A DNA stretch of 64,000 nt, taken from assembly GCF_902635505.1 (NCBI RefSeq), contig NC_045428.1:120113641-120177640 (forward strand), written 5' to 3'. Source of the DNA: Sarcophilus harrisii. Taxonomy: Eukaryota > Chordata > Mammalia > Dasyuromorphia > Dasyuridae. Of the stretch, positions 1 through 12,360 are shown one piece after another. Below the pieces are notes generated by a model, which was not told the DNA's origin, searched no databases, and saw only the letters and a program-made list of their open reading frames with translations. A program made the position numbers and the translations under genes. Numbering within the stretch: the stretch's first letter is position 1; every line of letters begins with the position of its first letter.

Positions 1-91
1 TTGTGGAGCTACAAAATTCCTAATTCAGGTGGCTAGATTTTCTTAGGGTTATTGCTACATCTTCTCTAGAAACTGTACCCACTCCAGTTGG

Positions 92-291
92 ACCTCTCAG
101 ATAAGGAAACTCCCTTTACCAGTCTAGATGAACACTTCCTCTGCAACATTGTGCACTCAGAAAGTTGGACCAGAACACCAAAGAGGTTAAATGACTTCCT
201 CAGTCTCACAGGTTCTATGTGTCAGAGGCAGATTTGAATCCTGATGTTCCTGATTTCAAGGTCTACTCTTTATCCACTACCCTAGTGTGCT
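92..291 (-). repeat. MIR-like CORE-SINE fragment
   Basis: Shows the reverse MIR layout: ataaggaaac, then gaggttaaatgacttcctca, then gcagatttgaatcctgatg, ending in ctctttatccactac. Confidence 0.6.
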
Positions 292-740
292 TGTTAAAAC
301 CCCAGCTTTGCTAATTTATTGCCCTTTGTCAACCTGGGTAAATCAGGTTGTCTGCCTGAGCCTGAATTTGTTCTTTGTAAACGGATACATTCAACTAGGT
401 GACTATTAATTGTCCCTTCCAGTCCTAAGTCTAGAATTGGAGTTGTTTCAGTTTGTTTTCCGACTTTAAATGCAGGGAAACAGCTTTCTTAGCTTGCAAT
501 CCCACCTCTTCCATGACAATTGTTATTGAAGGAAAATATTTTAAATTTAAGAATTTTTTTCTAGAGTTTCATCTGACACATCTCATGAACAACTCCCTTT
601 TTTCCATCTTGCCCTGCATCATTCTACCTGATCCACTTTCTTATCCTTTGATTTTGTTATATCCACTTAAATCTGTTAATAAAGAGACTATGTTGATGAT
701 TACATAATTGAAATCACAGGTTCTGTGCCCTTTCTGCTGC

Positions 741-795
741 TATATATGTCTCTCTATATATACACATACACATGTATATATGTAAATATGCATGC
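741..795. repeat. TA/CA-rich microsatellite
   Basis: Alternating purine-pyrimidine run of tatata, acacat and atgtatat units. Confidence 0.8.
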
Positions 796-1099
796 ATCTC
801 AGTTGTGCATCTACTTTGGATTTTATATTTGATTCTTATTTCCTTTATAAATACATTGCCTCAATTTTAATAGTCTCAAAAGACATCACTAATCATTATC
901 AACCAACTAGACCAACTATTCTTGGTCTCTTTGCAAAGATCTTATACAGTAAGACTAATTATACAAGAAACCTTTAACTTTGAGAAGTTTTCAAAACAAT
1001 ATATTCTTTTTATAAAAAAATCTACATTTTATCATGTTTTGTTATTATTTATTATTGTTATTATCATTTTATGTTATTATTTAATTAAAATAATTTTTT

Positions 1100-1337
1100 G
1101 AGATTGAGTTTCTCTATTTTAATCCCTCTACTGATTAGTGAAGCAGCTCTGATTTACTCCATGTCTGATCTCCTCTTCAAACATTCTGCTGGCCTTCTGC
1201 TCCCAAGGATTCACTATAATGGCACCAGATTTACTCTAGGCATCTGTGTCTTAATTCACTACAACTCAGAACTACCTGACTCAAGAAATCTACCAGCTTT
1301 AGCCTCCCCAATAACAGCATATACCACCACACCCAGC
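1100..1337 (-). pseudogene. 7SL (SRP) RNA retropseudogene
   Basis: Read on the minus strand, this aligns along almost its whole length with 7SL RNA, the RNA of the signal recognition particle. The 5' Alu domain matches as gctgggtgtggtgg, then ggggaggctaaagctgg, then cttgagtcaggtagttctga. The S domain matches include ctaatcagtag near the 3' side. The 3' terminal gagacc-gtctc region survives as gagaaactcaatctc. About 60 nt are missing compared with the roughly 300-nt RNA, mainly next to the 3' Alu-domain strand. An A-rich stretch follows (1060-1099), as expected of an L1-mobilised copy. Because the S domain is retained it is a 7SL copy, not an Alu or B1 SINE. It is heavily diverged and not expected to function. 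Confidence 0.85.
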
Positions 1338-1378
1338 CACCTCTCATTTTAATAGTAAGAATTATGATCTATAAATTA

Positions 1379-1446
1379 TACATATATATGTGTAATTTAT
1401 AGTTTATATATATATATATATATATAATATATATATATACATACAC
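1379..1446. repeat. (TA)n microsatellite
   Basis: Nearly pure TA dinucleotides with short interruptions, ending atacatacac. Confidence 0.9.
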
Positions 1447-2009
1447 TTAGGACAGAATTAAATACAATGGACTTAGGAGAGCTAAAATTTGACTATTATT
1501 TGTTTAAATTCCATTAATGTAGAAATAATTCAGATAACTTAAGTGCTAAGCAAATTATTTTTCCTTGAATCATCAGGGTTGATTGTTATCCTTAATTAAT
1601 TAGTAATTACAAACTTTCTTTTGCCTATAAATGTAAGCTAAGGAAGTATATATCCTCTCTTCCTCCTCCCTCATCTCATCCCATTGACTCTTTCCAATTT
1701 GTTGAAGAAAGACTTTATTTTCCAGATAGGTAACTGATGCCTCATTCTAACATGGAGAAGGCTCTGAGTCCTAGAAGATCTCATGAGAACACATACCAAA
1801 GCAGAAAAGGCTTTGATTTATGATTCTGTCTATCACCAAATGATGAGATTGGTTAAGTCTGAAGAGACTCTTCATGTACTAACAATGGAAGAAATGGTTC
1901 TCTATTATCTTTGCCTATATGCAGAGCGTAAAGTGAAATGTCAGAGATGCAGACATCTGTATTTGTTTTACCGTTAATCTGTTTCTCATAGAACAGCCAT
2001 TCTATTCCT

Positions 2010-2415
2010 CCTCACCTCTTCCAATTGGTATCCCTACATCTAATCACTCCCTTCTAACCATCCTCAACAATGCTGCCAAATGATATTACTAAGGTACAGG
2101 TTTGACCATGTCACTCCCTCATCCTAGAAACTTTAGTGCTTTAGAGAAACAACTTTGGCTATCATTCATAATCTGGCTTTTTCCAGACTAACCAAACATT
2201 TCCCTTACTCCCTCCTACTTCTCACCTCCCATATACTGTATATTTCAACCAAACTTTTCTACTTACTGTTGCCCAAATGCCTTTCTTCTCTTTTTCCATA
2301 AGCTCGCCACCCCAGGAATGTTCTTCCTTCACACCTCCATCTCTGAGAATCCTTAGTTTCTTCCCTCACGTTTCACTTCAAATGTCCCATTTTACAGTGA
2401 GATTTTTCTTATTTT
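2010..2415 (+). repeat. L2 LINE fragment, sense
   Basis: Carries the characteristic L2 3' segments: gctgccaaatgatattacta, tttgaccatgtcactccctc, then the aaatgcc...gaatgttcttcc block and cacttcaaatgtcccatttt. Confidence 0.7.
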
Positions 2416-2889
2416 AGAAACATATCATGTGACTAAAAGTGACATTTCTGTGGAAAGGACTTTCCAGCTACATTGAGTCTTGTTGAGTAAGTTATGCAAA
2501 AAACTGTTGAGCTCCTTGTCACTACATGTCCAAGTAATCATCACAAACATATCCCATTGAGCCAGTTTAATGGCACAAAATGTTGTTTGCTGTCTGTGGA
2601 CTTTAAGCAAGTCTGACATATAAACTCAATCTGATATCAGGAAGGGAGTAGGATGGACATCTTCCAGTAGTTGAATTCCCTTTGCCCATTAGAAATTTAT
2701 TTTCCTTTTTGTTTGACTTCTCACTTTATTTGCCTGAAGTACAGAGGATCATTTATAGTTGAAATTTCCCCTGGAAATTCTTCAATACTAAGTATCCTGG
2801 CTGGTCATTAAATACCATTTTTCTAGTAAGATAGATACTCTTACCATCTATCTTGTCACTTCATCTTAAGGTCGTCGATCTTTTAGTAT

Positions 2890-3340
2890 CTAGACTCCAG
2901 ATATTCCAGTTTTGTAGTCTGTAGAGATTTTTGGGGGGGACCTTGATTCTACTATCCAGTGGGTTATCTGTCTCTCCCAATAATTTAAAATTGGGGGAAG
3001 CCTATTACAATCCATGCCTTCCTCCAGGTGATTGATAAAAATGTTAAATGTTAAAATGTTAAAATGCACAATATCAAAATAGTTCCCTGGAGCATATAAA
3101 TGGAGACAATCCTCCAAATGGTCATCGAACTATTATTATTTTTTGAGCCTAGCCATTCAACGAGTTCCAAATGGCTTTACTTACATAATAGTCAAACTAA
3201 CATCTTTCCATTTCTTCTTCATAAGAATATCATGAGATATTTTATTAAATGTTTCAACAAAATCTATTTTTAACTCTACTTTCAGCATTTATCTGATCTA
3301 GCAATTTGATAAACTATCAGAAAAGGAATTGAAGTTGATC
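2890..3340 (-). repeat. CR1/L3-type LINE fragment (reverse transcriptase region)
   Basis: On the minus strand the 3200-3245 stretch translates close to the CR1 motif DFSKAFDTVSHDIL (here DFVETFNKISHDIL). Further along, near 3030, comes a counterpart of FINDLDEGI (FINHLEEGM). The order fits a CR1-clade reverse transcriptase. Confidence 0.65.
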
Positions 3341-3380
3341 AAAAGGAAACTTGGAAAAGTCATCAAATTCAGCTCTTCTC

Positions 3381-3525
3381 ATTTTACAGACAAAAAAAAA
3401 ATTGAGGGTCAGAAGATTATCAAATATACAAGGTCACATAGCAGGTGAATATCTGAAATAGAATTTAAGCTCAGGTTTTCCAGGGGCTCTGTGTTCAATA
3501 TTCTATCTACTATAGCAAGCTGGCC
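3381..3525 (-). repeat. MIR-like SINE fragment
   Basis: Contains tctcattttacagacaaa, aaggtcacatagcaggtga and tctatctactatagcaagct in reverse MIR order. Confidence 0.6.
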
Positions 3526-4760
3526 TGACATGATCTTTTTCAGTTTAATCACTTCCATTATTACCTGAGAATTGAATTCATTTGCTCCAACTTATTTGAA
3601 TTAATCAATGGCAGTTATGGTACTTTCTTACTACTACCTTTATTTTGGGCATACACTTTCTTATTTACAATATCTGTTTTGTGTTCTCTAGTCTAATAGA
3701 CTCAATTTTTTGGTCAAAAAAACCTAAACAAAATAATAGTTGAGGAGCTCTATTTTTTTTCTGCAGTTAGTTATCATTGTAACAATAACCATTGTAACAA
3801 ATTCCTTTCCATCCAAAACAAAATCAAACAAAACAATGATTTCCATTTGGTTGACTTTTTTTTTTCACCAACCTTAGCTTGTTTTCTTTCAGCTTTAACA
3901 CTTCTGACTCATAGGATCAACTACTCTTGTTTTCATATTTACTTGTCCTTGTTTCTATTTTATCCTTTAAAATATCTAAGCTGATCAGCATGTTCTTGTA
4001 TTCAAAGAGTATAAATTTCAGTAGAGGGACTAAAACATAATAGCAGAAATTGAAGGTACATGAAAGGTTCATGAAAAATACACAATGGAGGGTGAGGAGA
4101 AAATAATTTTAATCCAATATAGAAAGTTTACTTTAACTATATGAATTTATATACTTATAATATATTTGTGTTTTTATAAACTTGTATGAAAAGTAGTATG
4201 GCACTCTATCATGTCACTTCTCAGAGACCCTATGAAGTTTTCAAGACCACTACACTACACAGATGAAATCATGGTCAGACACTCTTTCATAGGGCAGAAG
4301 AGGGAATGAATCTCAAAGAGTTTATGAAACTTATCTATATTCACACAGGTACTGAATGAATTTTAATCAAGATTTCATGGTTCCAAATCTGAAGCTTTTT
4401 CAACTTCAACGTGTTCCATATCAAACAAACAAACAAATGAACAAAAGCCACCCCAAACTTGTATACATATATATGTATGTATAACTTCAACAGTTTGATA
4501 TATCCATGATCTCACTGTTGTCAGTACTCCCTCTACTGGCACTGATTGAAATTTGTCCTATGATCTTATTTCCTATGATTTTGTTATTTCTGTCCCCATC
4601 TTTCCATAAATTATTCATAAAGAACCCACTCGGCTTGATGGATACCAGTGCTTCACTTGGACCATTCTTCTTTTTATTGCCATATAATCTGCCTACCTCT
4701 TTTCTAAGTTACACATGCACTTTTCTTCTTTTTTCTTCTTTTGCACACATCATTATTTAA

Positions 4761-4880
4761 TGATTTTATTAAATACTCACTATGTACTAAACACTAACGC
4801 CAAATACTGGGAATATAAGTAGGAAAGCAAAAAAAAATCCCTACTATTAAGGAGTTAATATTCTAATAAGGGAAAACTGC
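4761..4880 (-). repeat. L2 LINE 3' end, antisense
   Basis: Follows the antisense L2 terminus: attaaatactcactatgtac, then caaatactgggaatataagt, then aaggagttaatattctaata. Confidence 0.6.
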
Positions 4881-5629
4881 ACATATGTGAGGTTTCAACT
4901 TCAAGTCAGAAGAAAAGGTCCAGTATTTTTTAGGCTATAGCAGCAAAGCAGATGGCCATTTCTACTGAAAGAAATTGTATCTGTTTCTATTGCTAAACCA
5001 CTTGGCAATGTCAAGAACATTGGTAGCAAGAAGATTTTTTTCCTTGTCTTTCGGAGATGTGGTTGTGAAAGAAATGCACTTAACCATTGTCCTATTAGCA
5101 CCTGACAATGTTGATTCTTTTGGAATTATAAATATAGACATATTTAACATCTAGAGGAAAATATTGGTGTTTAAAAATGGTCTTTTAAGGCAATGAGTAG
5201 TTTTAAAACACTAAAAATGCAATTTCCTTTATGCAACATAGACTTTTCTCTTTTGTCTGTTTATGGTCTTAGATTGTTATTCATCTATCTATAATAGACA
5301 AACCTGATAAAACATGACAATAATCAGATTTAACTAGATATACTTTTCCACTTAGTCTGATGTAAAGGAAAATATTGTAATAATGAAAACTGTTCAAACA
5401 AATGGGCTATTTCAGGAGGTCATGAGTATCATTGGGAATTTTCATGTAGAGCTTGTATTGCTATTGATCAAAAATATAGTAGGGATACTTTCTGTAAATA
5501 TATGGATTGAACTAGATAAAACTCAAGTCTTTGTTTTGTTTTTACCACTTTTGAGGGTCTGTGATTCTGTTATACTAAAGAGTATTTTTCCCAAAGCAGC
5601 TTTAGCAATAGATTTTACCACAATCTTGC

Positions 5630-5785
5630 TTTCTCTACTTGCTGGTTGTGTGATAATGAACAAGTCACTTTTAGAGCCTTTCTTTAGTTGTAAAATGAGG
5701 ATAATAATAGTAATAATAATAGTATATTACAGGGATTGTTGTGAGTAATAAAGGAGGTAATAGTATAAAGTGTTTTGCAAAAAAT
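5630..5785 (+). repeat. MIR SINE fragment
   Basis: Contains ggttgtgtgataatgaacaa, then taaaatgaggataataatag, then gggattgttgtgagtaataa, the MIR core and 3' half. Confidence 0.7.
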
Positions 5786-5835
5786 TAAAATACTATGAAA
5801 ATGACATGATTATTGATGAGTTAACTCTTGGTTGA

Positions 5836-6004
5836 AAAGATCATTTGTGGGGCAGTTAGGTGGTGCAGTGAATAGAGCACCAGGCCTGAAGTCCGGAAGA
5901 CCTGAGTTCAAATTTGACCTCAGATACTTAACACTTCCTAGTTGTGTGATCCTGGGCAAGTCACTTAACCCCAATTGCCTCAGGGAGGGGAAAGATCATT
6001 TGTG
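5836..6004. repeat. 14-bp target-site duplication pair around the SINE
   Basis: aaagatcatttgtg occurs at 5836-5849 and again at 5991-6004 without mismatch. Confidence 0.95.
5850..5990 (+). mobile_element. Marsupial tRNA-headed CORE-SINE with perfect target duplication
   Basis: Starts gggcagttaggtggtgcagt, carries a tRNA-like B box (gagttcaaattt) and a CORE segment (tagttgtgtgatcctgggca), and ends in cttaaccccaattgcctcag. It is flanked by a perfect 14-bp direct repeat, aaagatcatttgtg, at 5836-5849 and 5991-6004, so both boundaries are fixed. Confidence 0.92.
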
Positions 6005-6628
6005 TAGGACTTTGTTCATTGTTGGAAATTAATTATTTAGTGTTCCATTCCTATTTTAGTGGTGAAATTGATAAAAGGTGTGGAGAAGAGATCCTAGTGT
6101 TCTGGCTTCCATACTTTCTTCAGATCACTGAAGGGAGAGAAACACTTTTGGGGGGAAATCAACATGAAACGAAGCTAGCAAATTTGGTTGTATCGCTATT
6201 CCAAGCTTATCTTAGAGACTAGGGAATTCTCCTTGGGTAAGATCTGAGACTTTCTTGATTGAGTTGTGTTGTGAGTTGCTCTCAAAATAGAAACTTTGTT
6301 TACTCTGCTTTATTATAGATAATATTCACTTCATATAAGTAAAGCAATTTTTACATAATGCAAATTTGCCCATGGATTTAGGGAAGGGAGAAAGATGGGA
6401 AAAAAGAACCACTTGCCTATGGAGAAAGGGAGCCTTACATGGTTTAAAGACAAGTGGGGCCTGGTCAGAACCAAAAGAAAGGCCATGCTGCAGGTAGACA
6501 CATGGAAATACAGGACAGCTAGATGGTACCAGAGCACAGGTGGAGGAAAGTGAGACATGTAGGAGCAGTTTCCTATCTCAGTGCCAAAAGTCTCAAGCCA
6601 AGTTTCCAAGGGGCAGTGTCTGTTTTGC

Positions 6629-6715
6629 TTTTATTCATTTTTTTTTTTTTTGTATTTTTGTTTTTGCTGATGATGTCTTTCTTTCTTTTTCTTTTCTTTT
6701 TTTTTTTTTTTTTTA
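6629..6715. repeat. T-rich low-complexity run
   Basis: Two poly-T runs of 13 or more separated by a TTTC/TTTG-rich spacer. Confidence 0.9.
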
Positions 6716-8920
6716 GTGGTGATGGAGCCTGTAGAGCACATGAACAAAGGACTGGAACAGAAAGAGAATGCATAATAGTACTGTGCAATAAAATGGATTC
6801 TTTTTGGAATGTAGATTTCTTTCAGAATTTGTTAAGTAAAGTCAAATTTTAATAATGTAAATTTATATAAACCCCAAACTGTATATACTCTTATTTCTGT
6901 GTTGCTATTAACTTGGATAAATGGATTATTTTCTATTTGTTAGTGTTTATTGTTGCCAGTGTTGAACTGGTATTTTGTGGAGAGAAGTCATGTTCTTTTA
7001 TATATTACTTAGGACAACAGTATGGTTTGAACCTAAAAATTATTTTTCCTCCAGTGACAATATATAAAGGAACATATAGATTTATTTCTAGCTTAGTCTT
7101 CTCTCTCTCTCTCTGAGGAGAGCACATTGGTCACCCTATGTTCTTAAATTACTGCATCCCCTCCCGGTGGGATTCACATTCTAAGAGAAGGTGGGGAGAA
7201 GAGACCCTAGAGATTTCTATTTTTACCTCCAGCTGAGCCATATCCTGATTGTCCCATATATACATACATAACATATGTGGGAAAACAGCACAACATTCCT
7301 CCACACACTCTACATAAGCAAAGAGTGAAATGAAAACTTCAGTCATTTCTACTGGTTCTTAATCTGCTTCAAGAAAACCTATGCTTAGGACTTAAGTCCT
7401 ACTGCTATTACAGGCTAGCTTTGTGACTTTGAGCAAGACAAATTTCTCAGTGCTTTTTAAACATTTTAAAACTACAAGTTGTAGCTAATTTGACAATCAA
7501 TCAATACAAGGAATTCCCTAAACTAATGAAATCACAAGTTTGATCCCCCCAAAAGGCACACAATTCAATTCTGCTGTACATCTATAGTCACAGATATAAA
7601 AAATGTGTCTACATTTTTAATGTCTAATTTGTACTGCATGGGATTGGAATAAAAATAATTGATAAAATACAAGTTATCATGCAGTCAGAGCGAGCATTTA
7701 ATATTGATTCAAATTACTGGATGTATGAGTCTATATTTTTGATAATGATCAGAAAGTAATCCTTTTAGTACTTACTATTTTTTTTCTAAATTTGAATAAG
7801 AGAATAAGAGAAACAAAATAACATTTTTTTTGCTTAAAAAGACAAATTCAGATATTATTTTTGGGTAAGAGATTTGTCTGGATGATTTGGAAACATTGAG
7901 AAAGAAAAAGAACAAATAGCTCTGCTAACATGGAATGCATAGAGATTGAGGTCAAATTTGCTTTGCTGAAAGATAGTCAAGAAAATGCAAAAAAAAAAAT
8001 CTAAGAGAAGTGATTATTAAGTGGAAAGAGTTGGCTCAAGAATTCAGTTTCTCAGGATTATTCTTGTGTGTGTGCAAATATTCATCATGGGCTGGTCTCC
8101 CATCCTCTTTAGCTTTGAGATTTTTTTTTTCTTGGAAGGAACTTGGCTATTGGTTTTGTAGTAGATGTGCCATAGTTTAATAGTTTTCAAAAAAACACTA
8201 TGCCAGTTGACTTTTTTCGATATAATTAGGAATCAAGTCATTAATTTCCTTATAATCAGATTAATCTATGGACTCAATATGATAAAGAACAGAAATCATT
8301 ATGGAAAAGGACAAATTACTGAGGACTAGGAACAGCCTGCTTTCTCAGATGAATCTCTATTAATAATGTGTGAAGAAGCACCAACAAAAGGCTTCTGTGT
8401 TCTTTTTAAAGGACCCTTCAGGGCAGAGAGGGTTTGTAAGAAGCCTTTCTTTTGCTAATGTAGGCTGAATTACTGACAAAGCCCAGCTTTAATAGTCTGT
8501 AGGCTAGGATCTAAACCATGGAAGGGAAGTATTTTCTTGGACAGCTTAGTAATGTGCCTGTCAAACATTTTAAGCCATCAACAAAAAGAAGCATTGTAAG
8601 GACAAGACACAACACAACCAATTCTTGGGGATACATCTGCTGTTAGGGTAATGGGATGAACCATGAGAGCTCCAGCAATTCATAAATAGATGGAGGACTT
8701 TGCTTTCTGATATAAATCTTTCCCCTCTTTTTTTTTCCATGCCCTACTTGTTTAATAAGTTGACTGGTCTTATTACTGGCGAAAGATTATGATTACAACC
8801 GATATATGATGAGAATGATAATACTGAGTCCCTTAGCGACTTATCCTTAGTTAATTTTTCTTTTGGTATCTTGAACTTCTTTTGGAATATGAATGAATTC
8901 ATACAAGCGTGATTTATTAA

Positions 8921-8949
8921 TTTTATTTATTTATTTATTTATTTATTTT
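8921..8949. repeat. (TTTA)n microsatellite
   Basis: About seven tandem ttta units. Confidence 0.95.
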
Positions 8950-9582
8950 TGCCATATGCAAGTGGCAAGGAGACACAGAAGCAGATTTATTTGCAACTAC
9001 TTCCACTGCTGGAAAACAGGGGAAAGCCTGTGAAATTCCATCTAGCTTAAGTGCTAAATCTAATATTCATTTATTTGAGGGATTAATGTACCTATTGTTA
9101 GGACTTAATAATGCTATCCTCTATTTCTGCCAAATGTTACTGCACCAAACTGCCCCATATACACTGTCCAAGGTGGCAGGACTCAGACATGTGGCTTACT
9201 TCTTAGACTAGTCCATACATCAAAGCATCTAAAGATTGATGCACTTTTTATGGAACATTAGTATTTTCCTTCTTTAAAACAAGGAAAAGGAGAAAGATCT
9301 AATAATACCATAGTATTCAGTCACTCATCCATTTTAGCAATAAAATTGAAGACATTTTTACTTCTTTTATATCAATTATTCTCATCTTCCAGAGGAAAAG
9401 GGAACAGATAACATAATTCCTAATTTATAGATAAGCAATACTGGCATATGGGGTGGGATTAAAGAGCATAGCATGTAAGTAGTTGTATTAGAACTGAATT
9501 GAGAAGTAAAGAATCTCTGGCATAAAAGCCAGTGAATGCCAACTATGAGAAGTATTGGTAGAATATTCCCTTTTTTTCTTTC

Positions 9583-9693
9583 CTTAACAAATCACTTATC
9601 CTTCCTGAGTCTGTTTCCTCATCTGTTAAATGAGGAAGTTTGACTAGATCATCTCTGAATATTCTAGCTCTAAATCTATAATCCTATGATTCT
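9583..9693 (+). repeat. CORE-SINE/MIR 3' half
   Basis: Contains cctcatctgttaaatgagga, gactagatcatctctgaata and the typical end ctataatcctatgattct. Confidence 0.7.
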
Positions 9694-10535
9694 TCACTAA
9701 TTACCCCTGTCTCTCACTCTTTTACCTTTCTTGTTCTCTTCCATTGATGGTTATATCATGCCAAACAAAGAGACTGCATTTTCAATGATGACCAGAAAAA
9801 AATTGATGTTTAAAATCTACCTTGTTTCTAAATTGGAATGTGATGATAAATATATGTTAGGATGTGATAACTTTCCATTAGTTTCCCAGCAGGTTCCATG
9901 GTTCCTGCTTCTCCACTGAGAATCTTTTTATATGATGACCTAAGACAGAATGGTGTGTGAGAAAAGATTTCTTGTGAATATTAAGTTCATTGTGGGTATT
10001 TTTCATGGCAGAGTCCTTGAAACTCATGTTTTTCTCAGTTATCAAGAAGTAAGGATTAAAAGTAAACTCTATAATGGATCTTAAGTATGATGGACATGGA
10101 AAAATCAAATAGGAAGGAGTTACAAAACCTTCTATTCCCATCAGGAAACAAGTGTGCAAATAACTGAAATGCAATAGCAAAGCTTCCCAAAGGAACTCCT
10201 TTTCACTTCCATCCTTGTTTATTTTAGCACCATCTGCTAAGTTGAAGATTAGGAGTACAGGCCAGGAAGTTTATACTAATTCTTTGGTGTACCTAGATTT
10301 TTTTTCCTATGAGTACTGCATTTTATAAATGTCCATCGGTCAGTTGTCAAGAATAAAATTGTTTGTGTTTGGGATTTCTTTTTAAGATTACCTCCTTGTG
10401 TTTCCTATTCATGATTCTAGATGATGTGCTTATAATTCATTTCAGTTCAAGAAATATTTATCTCTGGAATATCTCTGCCCATCTTAAAACACTATATAAT
10501 GTTAACTATTATTATTGCCATGGGCACTACCACTA

Positions 10536-10731
10536 TTTTCATCTAAGCCCTCCTTATCTCTTACTTCAACTTTTGCAATTGAGTAGATTTTCTACTTCAG
10601 TCTTTCCCTATTTAAGTTATCCTTAATACTACTGCCAGCATCATCTTCCCAAAGCATGTTCCTTGTATCCCTCCCCTGTTCAAAACCTGTCGATGATTCT
10701 GTATTGCCTACTGAATAAAGTCTAAATCATA
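10536..10731 (+). repeat. L2 LINE fragment, sense
   Basis: Carries ctgccagcatcatcttccca, ccctgttcaaaacctgtcga and ctactgaataaagtctaaat, the segment coding near the L2 C-terminus. Confidence 0.7.
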
Positions 10732-11244
10732 GTTAGCATCAATTAGAAGAAAAGTTATTAGATGTGATCAGTTGATTGAGCATGAAAAAAACAGGTATAA
10801 CAACCATCTTCCAATATTTGAAGGGCTGACATATAAAAGGAATTAAACTTATTTTGTTTTGTTTTTTGTTTTTTTTTAGGCCCCAGATTGATGTGTTCAG
10901 TGACAATAGTTTAATTTTTTTACAATCTTATATACCATTACTCCTCTATCAGTGCCCTCAGAGAATATAGAGTGTTCAGGATGAATTGCTATAAGGGCCT
11001 GCTGAGTTCTTTTAAGGGCTGCTCATCAACCTTTGATTTCTACATTCACCCAATTCTTACCTGTGGCTCCAAGAAGTCGTCTTATAGACAATGGACACAT
11101 TCTGGTAAAACCCTCGTGTTGGCTCCTGACAAATTGAGATTTCCAAGGAAGGGAGAGGATTAAGGACTGAAGTGAAAGTCATTGACTTGGCAAGAAGGTA
11201 AGAAACAAACCCAAAAAAGGCACAAATAGAGATATTTTCAAAAA

Positions 11245-11400
11245 TTCATTAACTCATGCAACAAACATTTATTGAATAGTATTTTTAAGACATTGTACAA
11301 GGAACTGGAAAGAGAGCAAAAAAATGAATAGGCCATGAATCTAGCTAGTCAAAACTTAAAATATGGTAGGGGAGTTAAGACAACCATACCAACAAATATA
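11245..11400 (-). repeat. L2 LINE 3' end, antisense
   Basis: Begins with gcaacaaacatttattgaat, the antisense L2 terminus. Confidence 0.6.
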
Positions 11401-11810
11401 ATATTATTGAAGAAAAATATTATGATTGTAATCTTCATTTTAGGCAGGAAATCCACAGAATTTTAAAAATATTTTAACTTTATTCTGAATACAAACTTTT
11501 CTATTTTAGAGAGGAATGTCCTTCTCATGCCCATAAGCATGTCTTTACTTCACGAGATTTTGAATCAATATTTAAAGGAAAGTTGAATAAAGAAAATTTG
11601 TGTATATTCAATTATAGTTTTAGCTTAATATTCCTTTACAATAATTACAAATCAGCTCTTTCTAAGATTATTAATTCTCTCTAGGATGGAAAGGGTCTTC
11701 TCCACATGATCAATATCTTAATTTCTCTTGAGTGGAGAAAGGAGATTAAAGTACAATGCTTCTGAGAAATGGAGAACTAGACTTTTTTGCCTTAGACTTT
11801 GGCCTTGACT

Positions 11811-11957
11811 TTTTTTTGAAGGGTTGAGGTAATCAGGATTAAGTGATTTGCCTAAGGCCACATGGCAAGTAAGTATCAAGTGTCTGAAGTCAAATTTGAA
11901 CTCAAGTCCTCCTGACTGGTGCCAGTGTTTCTGTCCACTCTGACACTTAGCTGCCCT
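11811..11957 (-). repeat. Marsupial CORE-SINE, A-tailed type
   Basis: The T-run is the reversed tail, followed by aatcaggattaagtgatttg, gccacatggcaagtaagta, aatttgaactcaagtcctcc, and ends ccactctgacacttagctgc. Confidence 0.8.
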
Positions 11958-12239
11958 TAATCTTGACTTCTAATACATTTTCCTAGAAAGGAAATTTTGG
12001 AAAAGGCTTTATGTGGGAGAAAATATTATTCCTTATTGTCTTCAGTTGAAATAAAAAAGAGGGTTTTATGTGATCAAGTGTGAAGGGCATTAGTTTTAGG
12101 ATCTTGGAAGTGGAAAATAATTTCAACAATACCTGTGGGAAATTTTATAAAATTCAATAAAAATGATATAGTCAGAAGCCAACTTTTGTGACTACAGAAT
12201 TCTGTATTTTCATAGCAGAATAAGATTTCAGTATGTGAT

Positions 12240-12360
12240 TATTGTCTTGGGCAAAATTCTTAACCTCTCTGGTTATGTTTTAAAATTATGGAGTTGGACT
12301 AAAAGAAAGACCTCTAAACTCTTCTCCAAATCTTGATCTATCTATGATCCTATGATCTTA
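12240..12360 (+). repeat. MIR-like SINE fragment
   Basis: Contains cttaacctctctggttatg and ends tctatgatcctatgatctta. Confidence 0.6.

Noticed and set aside
5850-5990. A tRNA gene suggested by A-box and B-box-like sequence
   Set aside because: The boxes belong to the tRNA-derived head of a SINE. No cloverleaf with matching acceptor stem was seen, and the element has a target duplication.
8950-9250. A possible retroviral or coding remnant after the TTTA repeat
   Set aside because: Reading the forward frames gave no recognisable motif. It is left as unassigned DNA.
10970-11220. A block that vaguely recalls a dispersed marsupial repeat
   Set aside because: I could not name the family or find a second copy in the window, so it is not annotated.
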